Shown in pieces: positions 54,079 to 62,188 of a stretch of DNA of 64,000 bases; position 1 is the first letter of the stretch, and the number at the start of each line of letters is the position of its first letter. Source of the DNA: Qipengyuania spongiae (GTDB lineage Bacteria; Pseudomonadota; Alphaproteobacteria; Sphingomonadales; Sphingomonadaceae); NCBI RefSeq assembly GCF_026168555.1, contig NZ_CP092471.1, positions 134,501-198,500 on the forward strand, written 5' to 3'. The notes beneath the pieces are model-generated. The model was not told the DNA's origin and did not search any database. It saw only the letters and a program-made list of their open reading frames with translations. The position numbers and the translations under genes are program-made.

Positions 54079-55617
54079 TTATCGCAACAATTCTTCATCC
54101 TGTTCATCCTGTTCATCGAAAATGAACACGTCAATCTCTGTCTTCGGCGACAGACCGAGCCAGTCGGCGAGCATTTCGAGATCGCGTTCAACCGGCCAGG
54201 TAAACAGCGCAGCGCGCGACTTGTCGAGCCGCAGGACTAAGCTTCTCTTCTTCGCTCGCAAGGCGCTAGTCGTCAGCGAAACCTTTGAAGAGGCGCCGAG
54301 CTGGCGCGCTAGCCGAAAGGCGAGGCCCCAGCCGACCGCTTCGCGCAGATCGTCGTCGCCCGCGAGCATTCGCAGCGTATCGGGCAGCGCGATCCGCCCG
54401 AGGCTTCCGAACAGGGCGGCGCAGATCATCGCCCTGCCGCGCGCATCGATCCACACCCAGCGCTTGTCGAGCGCCCATTCGGTCGCGTAATTGACGCGCA
54501 GATTGGGTTCCACCCGGTGCAGCGCGATCGCCAGCTGTCCGGCGGCCAGGCGGAGCCGCTCGCTGCTCTCTCCGTCGCCATGTGCCATATCGGCAGTCCA
54601 GGCGGCGAGGAGGGCAGCATCTGTGATCGTGGCGTGGCGCTGGACGGCAAAGGCGCTGATCCCGGCGATCAGCGGATCGCGCGATTTCTCCAGCGGATCG
54701 AGCCGGTCGTAGAGCAGCCCTTCGCGCAGGCCCCACGAGGAAAAGACCAATTTTTCCGGCCGCAATTCCTTCAGCATGACTCGCAGCAGCGCGGCGGCGT
54801 CGGGCAGTTTCTCAGCCCGCATGGCGGAGACGCCGCGAACATCAGTCAGCCTCGCCGGCTTGCTGCGGACGAGCTGCGCGGCGAGCGCGTCGGCCTCCTC
54901 CGCGCCCAGTTCGAAACCGTGCGGGTCGGTCAGCGGATAATCGCTCGACCGCATCGCAAAGGAAGCGAAGGCGCGCCAGGTGCCGCCAACGAGGTAAAGC
55001 GGTTCGCCCATGCTGGGCGTCCACTGCGCCCCGGTCAGCATATCGGCAACGCGGCGGCGGAAATGGTCCTTTTCGCGCAGGGCCGCGAGCCGCAGCGTGC
55101 CGAGCGGCAGGCTGATCCCGTCCTGACACTCCCCGCCCTCGATCCGGATCAGCTCGAGGCTTCCTCCGCCAAGATCGGCCACCGTGCCGCGCGCATCGCG
55201 AAAGGCGGAGATGACGCCCAGCGCCGACAGCCGCGCCTCTTCGGACCCTTCCAGCAACCGCACCGCGAACCCGGCCTCGGCCGCGCGGCGCAGCAGTTCC
55301 GGCCCGTTCGTGGCATCGCGCGCGGCGGCCGTCGCCACCGCATCGACCTGCTCGATGCCGAGATCGTCGACGATATGACGATAACGGGCGAGCGCGGCGA
55401 TCGCCTCGTCCATCGCCTCGTCCGGGATCGCCCCGCCATTGGCGTCGAGCGCCTTGCCGAGCTGGGGGGCGACCTTCTCGTTCCACAGCGTCACCGGCGC
55501 GCGCAGCGGCCCGCCATAGATTACCAGCCGGACAGTGTTCGATCCGATGTCGATCACCGCGCGGCGCGGCAGCGGGCGTTCGGCGCGCGGGCGGCGCGAT
55601 GGCGCGTGGCCGTTCAA
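54079..55617 (-). CDS. ppx: Exopolyphosphatase / guanosine pentaphosphatase (Ppx/GppA)
   Basis: A 512-residue protein starting at TTG 55617, which overlaps the ppk stop (TTGA). ASKHA-fold motifs are present: AVIDIGSNTVRLVIYGG at the N-terminus and TVADLGGGSLELIRIEGG. The C-terminal HD-like helical half is longer than in simple Ppx enzymes. It ends with a run rich in Asp/Glu (FDEQDEQDEELL). It degrades polyphosphate or pppGpp. Coupled to ppk, it would set polyphosphate level. Confidence 0.9.
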   Translation of the reverse strand: MNGHAPSRRPRAERPLPRRAVIDIGSNTVRLVIYGGPLRAPVTLWNEKVAPQLGKALDANGGAIPDEAMDEAIAALARYRHIVDDLGIEQVDAVATAAARDATNGPELLRRAAEAGFAVRLLEGSEEARLSALGVISAFRDARGTVADLGGGSLELIRIEGGECQDGISLPLGTLRLAALREKDHFRRRVADMLTGAQWTPSMGEPLYLVGGTWRAFASFAMRSSDYPLTDPHGFELGAEEADALAAQLVRSKPARLTDVRGVSAMRAEKLPDAAALLRVMLKELRPEKLVFSSWGLREGLLYDRLDPLEKSRDPLIAGISAFAVQRHATITDAALLAAWTADMAHGDGESSERLRLAAGQLAIALHRVEPNLRVNYATEWALDKRWVWIDARGRAMICAALFGSLGRIALPDTLRMLAGDDDLREAVGWGLAFRLARQLGASSKVSLTTSALRAKKRSLVLRLDKSRAALFTWPVERDLEMLADWLGLSPKTEIDVFIFDEQDEQDEELLR

Positions 55618-57806
55618 GACGGTTTCCGCATCAGGCTGAGTTCGGGCACGTCATGCTCCTCGATCGCGGCGCCGCGGCCGGACAGGGACGGATTGCTCAT
55701 GAAATAGTCGTGGCAGTTGAAGCCGTCCTCGCCAATGGTCTGGCGCAGATATTCGCCGTCGGGCATCAGCTTCCAGCTGCGTTCGGTGTCGAGGATGTTG
55801 GCCAGCATCACCTGTTCCAGCACCTGGTCATGCACGGTCCGGTTGGCGATCGGCACGGCGACCTCGACCCGGCGGGTGAGATTGCGGCCCATCGCATCGG
55901 CCGATGTGATGAACACCTTCGCCTCCTCGTTCGGAAGCATCGCGCCATTGCCGAACACCCAGATGCGGCTGTGTTCGAGGAAGCGGCCGATGATCGACTT
56001 GACGGTGATGTTGTCCGACAGGCGGGGAACCCCGGCTCGCAGCGAGCAGATGCCGCGCACCACCAGCACCACCTGCACGCCCGCCTGGCTCGCCTCGTAG
56101 AGCCGGTCGATCGTGCCCTTCTCGGTCAGCGAGTTCATCTTGAGCCAGATCGCCGCCGGCCTGCCTTCGCGGGCATTCGCCGTCTCCGCCTCGATCAGGG
56201 CGTAGAGCCGCTCGCGCAGGTCCAGCGGCGAGATCGCCAGATGTTCCATTTCGTGCGGTTCGACATAGCCGGTGATGTAGTTGAACACTTTCGCCGCGTC
56301 CCGGCCATAGGCCGCATCGGCGGTGAAGTAGCTGAGATCGGTATAGATCTTGGCGTTGACCGGGTGGTAATTCCCGGTGCCGAAATGGCAGTAGGTGCGA
56401 TAGCCTTCTTCCTCGCGGCGCACGATCAGGCTGACCTTGGCGTGAGTCTTCAGCTCGAGGATGCCGTAGATCACCTGCACCCCGGCGCGTTCCAGCTCGC
56501 TCGCCCAGCGCAGATTGCGTTCCTCGTCGAAGCGGGCCTTCAGCTCGACCACGGCGGTCACCGCCTTGCCGTTCTGCGCGGCGTCGATCAGCGCGGCGAT
56601 CACCGGCGACTGGTCGCCCGCGCGGTAGAGCGTCTGCTTGATCGAGACGACGGACGGATCGTGCGCCGCCTGCTGGAGGAAATCGACCACCACGTCGAAG
56701 CTTTCGAAGGGGTGGTGGATGACAATGTCCTTCTCGCGGATCGCGGCGAAGCAGTCGCCGTCATGCTCGAGCACGCGTTCGGGATAGCGCGGGGCGAAGG
56801 GCGTGAACTTGAGGTCGGGCCGCGGCTCGTCGCAGATCGCGTCGAGATCGTGGAGGCCCAGCATTCCTGCGGACTTCACCACCATCGCCGCCTCGATGTC
56901 GAAGCAGTCGCGCAGCAGCGTCTCGGCCGCCGGATCGCAATCGTCGTCGAGTTCGAGCAGCACCGCGCGGCCCCGGCGGCGGCGCTGGATCGCGCTGCGG
57001 AACACGCGCACCAGGTCCTCGGCCTCTTCCTCCACCTCCATGTCGCTATCGCGCAGGACGCGGAAATGCCCGTCGCCCAGGATCTCGAAGCCGGGGAAGA
57101 GCAGCGCCGCGTATTCCACGATCAGTTTCTCGATCGCGACATAGATCGCCTTCCGGCCCGGCACGCGGACGAAGCGCGGGGCGCCGCTGGGGATGAGCAC
57201 CATCTCCATCAGCTCGGGCAGGGGGGCGGGCCGCGCGACGCGGAAGATCAGCCCCATGCCGAGGTTCTGGACGAAGGGGAAGGGATGGCTCGGATCGATC
57301 GCCTGCGGGGTGATCAGCGGCAGGATGTCGCTTTCGAAATAGGCGCGGCACCAGGCCTGTTTCTTCTCCGACAGCTCGGCGATGTCGGGGATCTGGATGC
57401 CCTCGGCGTCGAGTTCGCGGCGCAGCGCCGCCAGCGCTTTCTGCTGGCGTTTCTCCAGCGCGACGACCTTCTTGCGGATCGCGGCGAGCTGCTGGCGCGG
57501 GGTGCGGCCCTCGATCGAGGTTTCCTCGATGCCCCGGCTCGCCAGCCCCTCCAGCCCGGCGATGCGGATCATGGTGAATTCGTCGAGATTGCTCGCCGAG
57601 ATCGAGAGGAAGCGCAGCCGCTCGAGCAGCGGGAAGCGCTCCTCCTCCGCCTCGGCCAGCACGCGGCTGTTGAAGGCGAGCCAAGACAACTCGCGATTGA
57701 AATACCGCTCTTGCGGAGTTTCGTGCGAGCCATCCGAAACTTCGGTTGGCTCGGGATTTGCCCCGGGCGCGTTCGTGGGTCCGGCCCGGCTTTCTCGCGT
57801 TCTCAT
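55614..57806 (-). CDS. ppk1: Polyphosphate kinase 1
   Basis: A 730-residue protein from ATG 57806 (GTG 57818 is an alternative). PPK1 blocks are clear: NRELSWLAFNSRVLAEAEEE, PFPFVQNLGMGLIF, SIKQTLYRAGDQSPVIAALI, and the phosphohistidine region ELKTHAKVSLIVRREEEGYR with HFGTGNYHPVNAKIYTDLSY. It makes polyphosphate from ATP at the membrane. Overlap with ppx by four bases (TTGA) places synthesis and breakdown in one operon. Confidence 0.94.
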   Translation of the reverse strand: MRTRESRAGPTNAPGANPEPTEVSDGSHETPQERYFNRELSWLAFNSRVLAEAEEERFPLLERLRFLSISASNLDEFTMIRIAGLEGLASRGIEETSIEGRTPRQQLAAIRKKVVALEKRQQKALAALRRELDAEGIQIPDIAELSEKKQAWCRAYFESDILPLITPQAIDPSHPFPFVQNLGMGLIFRVARPAPLPELMEMVLIPSGAPRFVRVPGRKAIYVAIEKLIVEYAALLFPGFEILGDGHFRVLRDSDMEVEEEAEDLVRVFRSAIQRRRRGRAVLLELDDDCDPAAETLLRDCFDIEAAMVVKSAGMLGLHDLDAICDEPRPDLKFTPFAPRYPERVLEHDGDCFAAIREKDIVIHHPFESFDVVVDFLQQAAHDPSVVSIKQTLYRAGDQSPVIAALIDAAQNGKAVTAVVELKARFDEERNLRWASELERAGVQVIYGILELKTHAKVSLIVRREEEGYRTYCHFGTGNYHPVNAKIYTDLSYFTADAAYGRDAAKVFNYITGYVEPHEMEHLAISPLDLRERLYALIEAETANAREGRPAAIWLKMNSLTEKGTIDRLYEASQAGVQVVLVVRGICSLRAGVPRLSDNITVKSIIGRFLEHSRIWVFGNGAMLPNEEAKVFITSADAMGRNLTRRVEVAVPIANRTVHDQVLEQVMLANILDTERSWKLMPDGEYLRQTIGEDGFNCHDYFMSNPSLSGRGAAIEEHDVPELSLMRKPS

Positions 57807-58519
57807 CGTAGGAGGCACCGTAAGCAGCGCGCAACTTCGGTGCCAGCGCAGAAGGACATGGTCAAACCAGTGTTAGACAATGTCGGGGCGAGAGGAGATC
57901 TAATCGAAAACGGTCGCATGGAGATACACGCCGGCTTAGCCTTAAACGGAGCCTTCTACGATTTCCGCTCGCGGACGGTGATCAGCTTAGCGCGTCGTCT
58001 CGAACAGCTTGCGCAGCAGATCGCTATCGCGGAACCCCGCAGAACTACGCCGTTCCAGCGGAGAAATACAATAGACTACCGATATTCGATTTGATCAGGG
58101 ACTGTTTGGCGCCCCATAGAGGACAAAGATGGGCACTCAAATCGTTGGACAATTTTGCGGCCACGACCTTAATCGCATCGATTTTCACAAGCCAATGACC
58201 GCTTTTGGGTCGGGAAACTGTCCGCAGTGTGAGACCCTCAGATGGCAAAGCGGACATTTGGAAGATCCACCCGTGAACAACAGGTTCGGCGAACACCGCT
58301 CTATATAGTTAGCGATGGATAGCGAAACGCTGCGCGGCACTTTTTCCAGAATGCATGGACCCGGCGGCAGCATATCCGGTAAATTCCCGATGTGGGGATT
58401 TGCCCATCCGCAAAGCAGCACGAAAGCGCGTGCGTTACCTCTTCGAACGGCTTCCAGCGAGGGAAGCAAGAGGGGCAGGCATCACAGCCGATGACTGTGC
58501 CGTTTCAAGGAGAAATGAT
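57807..58519. other. Region between ppk and the amyloid-like locus
   Basis: About 710 bases. It contains one possible small gene (57858-58094) and then about 425 bases without a supported gene before the secreted Asn-rich protein. The stretch near 58290-58320 is AT-rich (ctatatag) and could hold a promoter. A purine-rich site (aaggaga) lies just before the ATG at 58520. No clear Fnr/FixK box (TTGAT-N4-ATCAA) was found. Confidence 0.4.
57858..58094 (+). CDS. Possible small hypothetical protein
   Basis: A 78-residue frame with a good ribosome site (gaagga) seven bases before ATG 57858. The middle (MEIHAGLALNGAFYDFRSRT, then ISLARRLEQLAQQIAIAE) looks like a folded or helical peptide, and the end is basic. 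No family is recognised. It is divergent from ppk. It may be a real small protein or chance. Confidence 0.4.
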   Translation: MVKPVLDNVGARGDLIENGRMEIHAGLALNGAFYDFRSRTVISLARRLEQLAQQIAIAEPRRTTPFQRRNTIDYRYSI

Positions 58520-59035
58520 ATGCGCAAGATCGTAACCGCCACCGCTGTCGCTGCCATCGCTCTCGGCGTGGGCATGCCGGCCGCGGCTCAGGAAACCAAT
58601 GGACCGACCAACACGACGATCAACAGCACGATGGACGATGACAATGTCATCGTGAACGATCTGCTCGATCTCGTCGCGACCGACAATTCGGCCGATCAGG
58701 ACAATGATGGCAACGGCTCGTATAACGGCAACTCGCTGAGTTTCATCGCTGCCACCCAAACGCTGAGCGCGGTGAACACCAACAGCGAGATGGACGAACT
58801 GGTCGATCTCGACGGTGAGGACGAATCGGATACCCCGGTCGGCTACAACAGCGGCAACAACGTCGTCCGCGACAATGCGTTCGCTGCCTTTGCCGGCATT
58901 AACAACGCTGCGTGGAACACGGGCATCAACGCCAATACGCAAGCGGCGACCAACATCGCGGCTCAAGGCACCGTAAACTTCGGCGTGGGCGGAAGCTCCG
59001 CTGCGGATGGCGGCGCTGGCGGCGGCGAAGACTGA
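58520..59035 (+). CDS. Secreted Asn-rich Fap-like amyloid subunit candidate
   Basis: A 171-residue protein from ATG 58520, with ribosome site aaggaga and a Sec signal ending AAAQ (residue 24). The mature part is rich in Asn, Asp, Ala and Gly. Residues 118-142 carry the pattern DNAxAxFxGxxN then NTGxxxNxQA, shared with the next gene; Asn/Gln-regular motifs of this kind are typical of FapB/FapC functional amyloids. The Gly-rich end (GGAGGGED) is acidic. It is the first gene before a C39 peptidase and a coiled-coil barrel protein, the usual Fap partners. Homology to FapB/C is inferred from context and motif, not from close sequence match. Confidence 0.68.
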   Translation: MRKIVTATAVAAIALGVGMPAAAQETNGPTNTTINSTMDDDNVIVNDLLDLVATDNSADQDNDGNGSYNGNSLSFIAATQTLSAVNTNSEMDELVDLDGEDESDTPVGYNSGNNVVRDNAFAAFAGINNAAWNTGINANTQAATNIAAQGTVNFGVGGSSAADGGAGGGED

Positions 59036-59050
59036 TCCGACCATGCGAGT

Positions 59051-59078
59051 GCAGGGCTCCCCGTCATGGGAGCCCTGC
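59051..59078 (+). promoter_or_regulatory. Intercistronic hairpin after the first amyloid-like gene
   Basis: A perfect eleven-pair stem (GCAGGGCTCCC with GGGAGCCCTGC) closes a six-base loop (cgtcat), 15 bases after the stop of the first secreted protein and 25 bases before the next ATG. There is no T run, so it may be an mRNA stabiliser or leaky terminator that lifts expression of the first gene over the rest of the operon. Confidence 0.7.
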
Positions 59079-59103
59079 TACACTCCTTTCGGAGGCGTTC
59101 GTT

Positions 59104-59535
59104 ATGAAGAAGAAAATTACCTCCACATTCGCATTCGCCGTCTTCGGGCTGGCGATCCTTGGTTCACCCGTCGTCGCGCAGAGTAGCCAAGCGCTGTCGC
59201 CGGATCGAGCAAAAGGCCAGACCGCGCCGTCGACAATCCAGGACGAAGCGAAGACTCCCGACCCAGCATCGCCTGCGGACTCTACCGATCTGCCGGTATT
59301 GCTCGGGGCGACCGAACTCGAGACCGAGCGAGGTCGCGCGACCATCGTTCTTAATCAGCAGGATATCGAGGGCGTCGTATCCGACAACGTTCTCGGCGAT
59401 TATGCGGCCGGAGATATTTCGTTGTCCGACAATGCCCTGGCGAACTTCAGCGGCGTCGGCAATTTTCTCTTCAACACCGGTGCTCAGAACAACCTGCAAG
59501 CGGGGATGACGCTGACCATCACGATAGAGAACTGA
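59104..59535 (+). CDS. Secreted Fap-like protein with degenerate double-glycine-type motif
   Basis: A 143-residue protein with a Sec signal ending VVAQ (about residue 26) and a Ser/Pro/Asp-rich linker (30-60). Residues 62-78 (DLPVLLGATELETERGR) align with the leader of the protein encoded at 60302: Leu at -12, Glu-Leu at -8/-7, Gly at -2, but Arg at -1. Residues 109-133 carry the same DNAxAxFxGxxN/NTGxxxNxQA motif as the previous gene. It is a second subunit or nucleator candidate. ATG 59104 has ggaggc upstream. Confidence 0.65.
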   Translation: MKKKITSTFAFAVFGLAILGSPVVAQSSQALSPDRAKGQTAPSTIQDEAKTPDPASPADSTDLPVLLGATELETERGRATIVLNQQDIEGVVSDNVLGDYAAGDISLSDNALANFSGVGNFLFNTGAQNNLQAGMTLTITIEN

Positions 59536-59538
59536 CCC

Positions 59539-60291
59539 ATGTCGAAACCACCCCGCCGTCGCGTCCTCATCGCAGCCCCCCTCGCGACGGCGCTCCTCGC
59601 CTCCGCTGTTTCGGCATCCGCGCAAGTGCGCCTACAGCACGACAGCGGAGGCACTTTTGACGTGGCGGTCATGAGCTGGTGGGAGATACCCTTCAGGAGT
59701 GTTGTGCGACAGAGATACGATTTCAGTTGCGGATCGGCTGCGATAGCGACGCTGCTTACCTATCACTACGATCGATCGGTTAGCGAGCGCGACGCCTTTA
59801 CCGCTATGTGGCAAGTCGGCGATCGCGACGAAATTCGCAAGCGGGGGTTCTCTCTGCTTGATATGCGATCCTACCTCATTTCGCTCGGTTACGAAGCAGA
59901 GGGCTTCCGTCTTACCGTCGATCAGCTTGCCAAGGTCAGGAGACCGCTGATCGCGCTCATCGACCTTCACGGTTACAAGCATTTCGTGGTCATTAAGGGC
60001 ATGCGCGGCGATCGCGTGCTTACCGGGGATCCTACGTTGGGATTGACGGAATATGCGGCCGACGATTTCGCCAAGCATTGGGAAGGCGTCGCTCTCGCGG
60101 TCATGAGGACTCCGGACCGCGTCCTGCCGACCTACAACCTTTCCGGTGACTGGGGCCCATGGTCCCGCGCGCCAATCGAGCAGGGTGGAGCTTTGCGCGT
60201 CGCGTCCAGTGACCTCACCAATGATTTGCCGCCGGACTACCAGATCACACCCGAGATGCTGATCCCCGTTCGCATCGGCACGGTGGAGTAG
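59539..60291 (+). CDS. Periplasmic C39-family cysteine peptidase (FapD-like)
   Basis: A 250-residue protein with a Sec signal (hydrophobic residues 9-25, ending SASA) and no ABC transporter or membrane domain. The C39 catalytic set is visible: oxyanion Gln58 and Cys64 in RQRYDFSCGSAAIATLL, His148 in HGYKHFVVIKG, Asp164 in LTGDPTLG. Free-standing exported C39 peptidases are the FapD type, needed for amyloid export in Pseudomonas Fap systems. It lies three bases after the preceding secreted protein gene and ten bases before a protein with a canonical double-glycine leader, a natural substrate. Confidence 0.85.
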   Translation: MSKPPRRRVLIAAPLATALLASAVSASAQVRLQHDSGGTFDVAVMSWWEIPFRSVVRQRYDFSCGSAAIATLLTYHYDRSVSERDAFTAMWQVGDRDEIRKRGFSLLDMRSYLISLGYEAEGFRLTVDQLAKVRRPLIALIDLHGYKHFVVIKGMRGDRVLTGDPTLGLTEYAADDFAKHWEGVALAVMRTPDRVLPTYNLSGDWGPWSRAPIEQGGALRVASSDLTNDLPPDYQITPEMLIPVRIGTVE

Positions 60292-60301
60292 GAGACACGC
60301 T

Positions 60302-60874
60302 GTGAAACGGACTTTCGAATGCTCTTTGTTGGCTACGGTCTTGATCTTGGCGAGCACACCAGATCCTCTTCATGCACAGAGCGACGATCTCCCCCAAATC
60401 CTGACCGAGAGCGAGCTAGCGGAAGCGCGAGGGGGTTTCGTGGTTGCGGGTATGGAAATTCGGCTCGGCGCCGATCTGCGCACCTACCTCAACGGCGAAC
60501 TCGCCTTGCGAACGACCATCAGTTGGGAAGACGATGGTCCCAAAACGGACCAATGGGTCTCGGCCACGCTCGCGCCCGCATCGGCCCTGGCGATCGGAGG
60601 CATCCTGGCGAACGGGAACCTCGCGCTGAACGTGAACGGCCAGCCGATGTTTCTGGCGAACGAGGGGCAGACGGCGCTCCTCCAACGGACTGATGGCCAA
60701 ATCCAGAATGTGGCGTTCAACACCGCGAGCGGGATCGATCTACGGCAGGAAGCCGACATCTCTCTGGCCGTGGCGAACTATCAGATGTTTCGCGATGCGA
60801 TGGCGCCGGCAATTCTCATGTCGGGGCTCGGAGATGCCATTTCGCACGCCGCAATCGGGGCGACAGCTCCCTGA
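60302..60874 (+). CDS. Secreted protein with Sec signal followed by canonical double-glycine leader
   Basis: A 190-residue protein starting at GTG 60302 (recorded as Met). The Sec signal ends about LHAQ (residue 26). The following segment LPQILTESELAEARGG fits the double-glycine leader rule: Leu34 (-12), Thr35 (-11), Glu38-Leu39 (-8/-7), Gly44-Gly45 (-2/-1), although -4 is Ala. The rest is rich in Leu, Asn and Gly with beta-like alternation (LNGELALRTTISWE, NGNLALNVNGQPMFLANEGQ). A substrate of the adjacent C39 peptidase is the obvious inference. It may be a FapE/FapC-like minor subunit. It converges with the barrel gene, five bases apart. Confidence 0.68.
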   Translation: MKRTFECSLLATVLILASTPDPLHAQSDDLPQILTESELAEARGGFVVAGMEIRLGADLRTYLNGELALRTTISWEDDGPKTDQWVSATLAPASALAIGGILANGNLALNVNGQPMFLANEGQTALLQRTDGQIQNVAFNTASGIDLRQEADISLAVANYQMFRDAMAPAILMSGLGDAISHAAIGATAP

Positions 60875-60879
60875 TCTTC

Positions 60880-62169
60880 TCAAAACGTGATCGGAAAGCG
60901 GAGGGTAACGCCGAGATCGGGAGCATCTTCGGTCACTCCAAATTCGAACGATGCGTTCGCCGTAACCCGTTCCGTCAGGCGATAGGACATGCCGAAGGTC
61001 AATGATCCGACCTGAAGGCGATCGGACCGCTCCACAGCACCGCCGATTTCGGTTTCCGTGGGCATGATGTAATTGTGCCGATAGCCGAGAGAGAAGGAGA
61101 ACCGCGGATTGAGTGCAAATCCGAACCCCAGCGATCCACTGATGGAATCGCCGGGATCGACATGACCGATGGGAGCCCCACCGACCACCCGATCGATGTC
61201 CCGACCGATGTTATAAAGGTAGCTGACTCCACCGAAGATCACGACAGGATCGGAAGGCAGCAGCATGCTGATGCTGGGCTGAATGCCCCAGAATCCTGAG
61301 CCTGTCGTAAGTCCGGTTGCGACGCCGAACTCGTCGTAGCCGATATCGAACGGGCCTTTTCCGGTATCGCTTTTGACCCGCAAGCCACCCACCCAGATCG
61401 GACGCTGGCCACGCTGATGGTTCAATTGATATCGAACGGAAAATTCGGCATCGCCCACACCGCTCTCGGACAAGTTGATTTCGCGCACGATGCCCTGTTC
61501 ACGTTGCTGGGCGACCGAGATGCGATCGTTGCGATAAAGCAGCGGCACGCGTGCCTCGATCTCCAGGCGCGAGCTGAGACCATACCGCACCGCAATCGTT
61601 TCGATCAAAGTATCCCGGCGGGCACGGCTGGCCTCGATCAGACCGATCTGGATGCCCGGGACGAGTTCGAACCCCCGGAACACCAAGCGATCGTTTGCGG
61701 AGTTTACATACTGAAAGCTTGGCTCGATTACCAATAGACCTGGCCGCGAAAGAACGCCTTGCTCCTGAGGGACTGCGGCGACCGCCGGACGTTGCGAGAT
61801 TTCTTCGGGCGGTGCTTCACCCACCGGTTGGACGGGAGGTGTATCCTGAGAAGCTGGCACCGATTCCGGAGTTACCGCCTGCGCTGCGATCGCGACGCCT
61901 CGGCCGCGCAAGGTCACCAGATCGTCGCTTGCTAGCAAGTTGGGATCTGTCGCGATCAGCGTTCGCAACCTGGTCAGTTCGGCTTCCTGCTGCGCCAGTC
62001 TCTCATCCTGCTCGTCCAGGCGTTGTGCCTGTTGCTGGATCAGGATGCGCAGCTGGTCCAGTTCCTGACTTGTCTCCTGCGCGAAAGCCGGCGTGCCGAC
62101 GACGATGCAGGTGATGGCGCCGCTTGACAGCAATGCAAGCCGCGCAAAGTTGCGGTGTTTCCTCATCAT
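60880..62169 (-). CDS. Outer-membrane barrel with N-terminal coiled coil (FapF-like exporter)
   Basis: A 429-residue protein. After a signal peptide (ending AFAQ) comes a coiled coil (residues about 34-72: LDQLRILIQQQAQRLDEQDE), then a Pro/Gln/Glu-rich linker (about 95-140), then a beta-barrel of about 290 residues ending in Phe (LRFPITF), the usual outer-membrane insertion signal. This order - coiled-coil plug, linker, roughly 12-strand barrel - is that of FapF, the trimeric amyloid exporter. Assignment rests on architecture and neighbourhood. It is 19 bases downstream of a Crp/Fnr gene. Confidence 0.75.
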   Translation of the reverse strand: MMRKHRNFARLALLSSGAITCIVVGTPAFAQETSQELDQLRILIQQQAQRLDEQDERLAQQEAELTRLRTLIATDPNLLASDDLVTLRGRGVAIAAQAVTPESVPASQDTPPVQPVGEAPPEEISQRPAVAAVPQEQGVLSRPGLLVIEPSFQYVNSANDRLVFRGFELVPGIQIGLIEASRARRDTLIETIAVRYGLSSRLEIEARVPLLYRNDRISVAQQREQGIVREINLSESGVGDAEFSVRYQLNHQRGQRPIWVGGLRVKSDTGKGPFDIGYDEFGVATGLTTGSGFWGIQPSISMLLPSDPVVIFGGVSYLYNIGRDIDRVVGGAPIGHVDPGDSISGSLGFGFALNPRFSFSLGYRHNYIMPTETEIGGAVERSDRLQVGSLTFGMSYRLTERVTANASFEFGVTEDAPDLGVTLRFPITF

Positions 62170-62188
62170 GCCTTCCCCTCCAGGTTCT

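Noticed and set aside
55599..57857. Very long plus frame opposite ppk1
   Set aside because: Antisense to PPK1 and rich in His/Asp/Arg; only the tail from ATG 57858 may be coding.
58091..58110. Possible Fnr/FixK box (TTGATCAGGGACTG) upstream of the amyloid-like operon
   Set aside because: Only the left half-site matches; the right half lacks ATCAA, and it is 400 bases from the gene.
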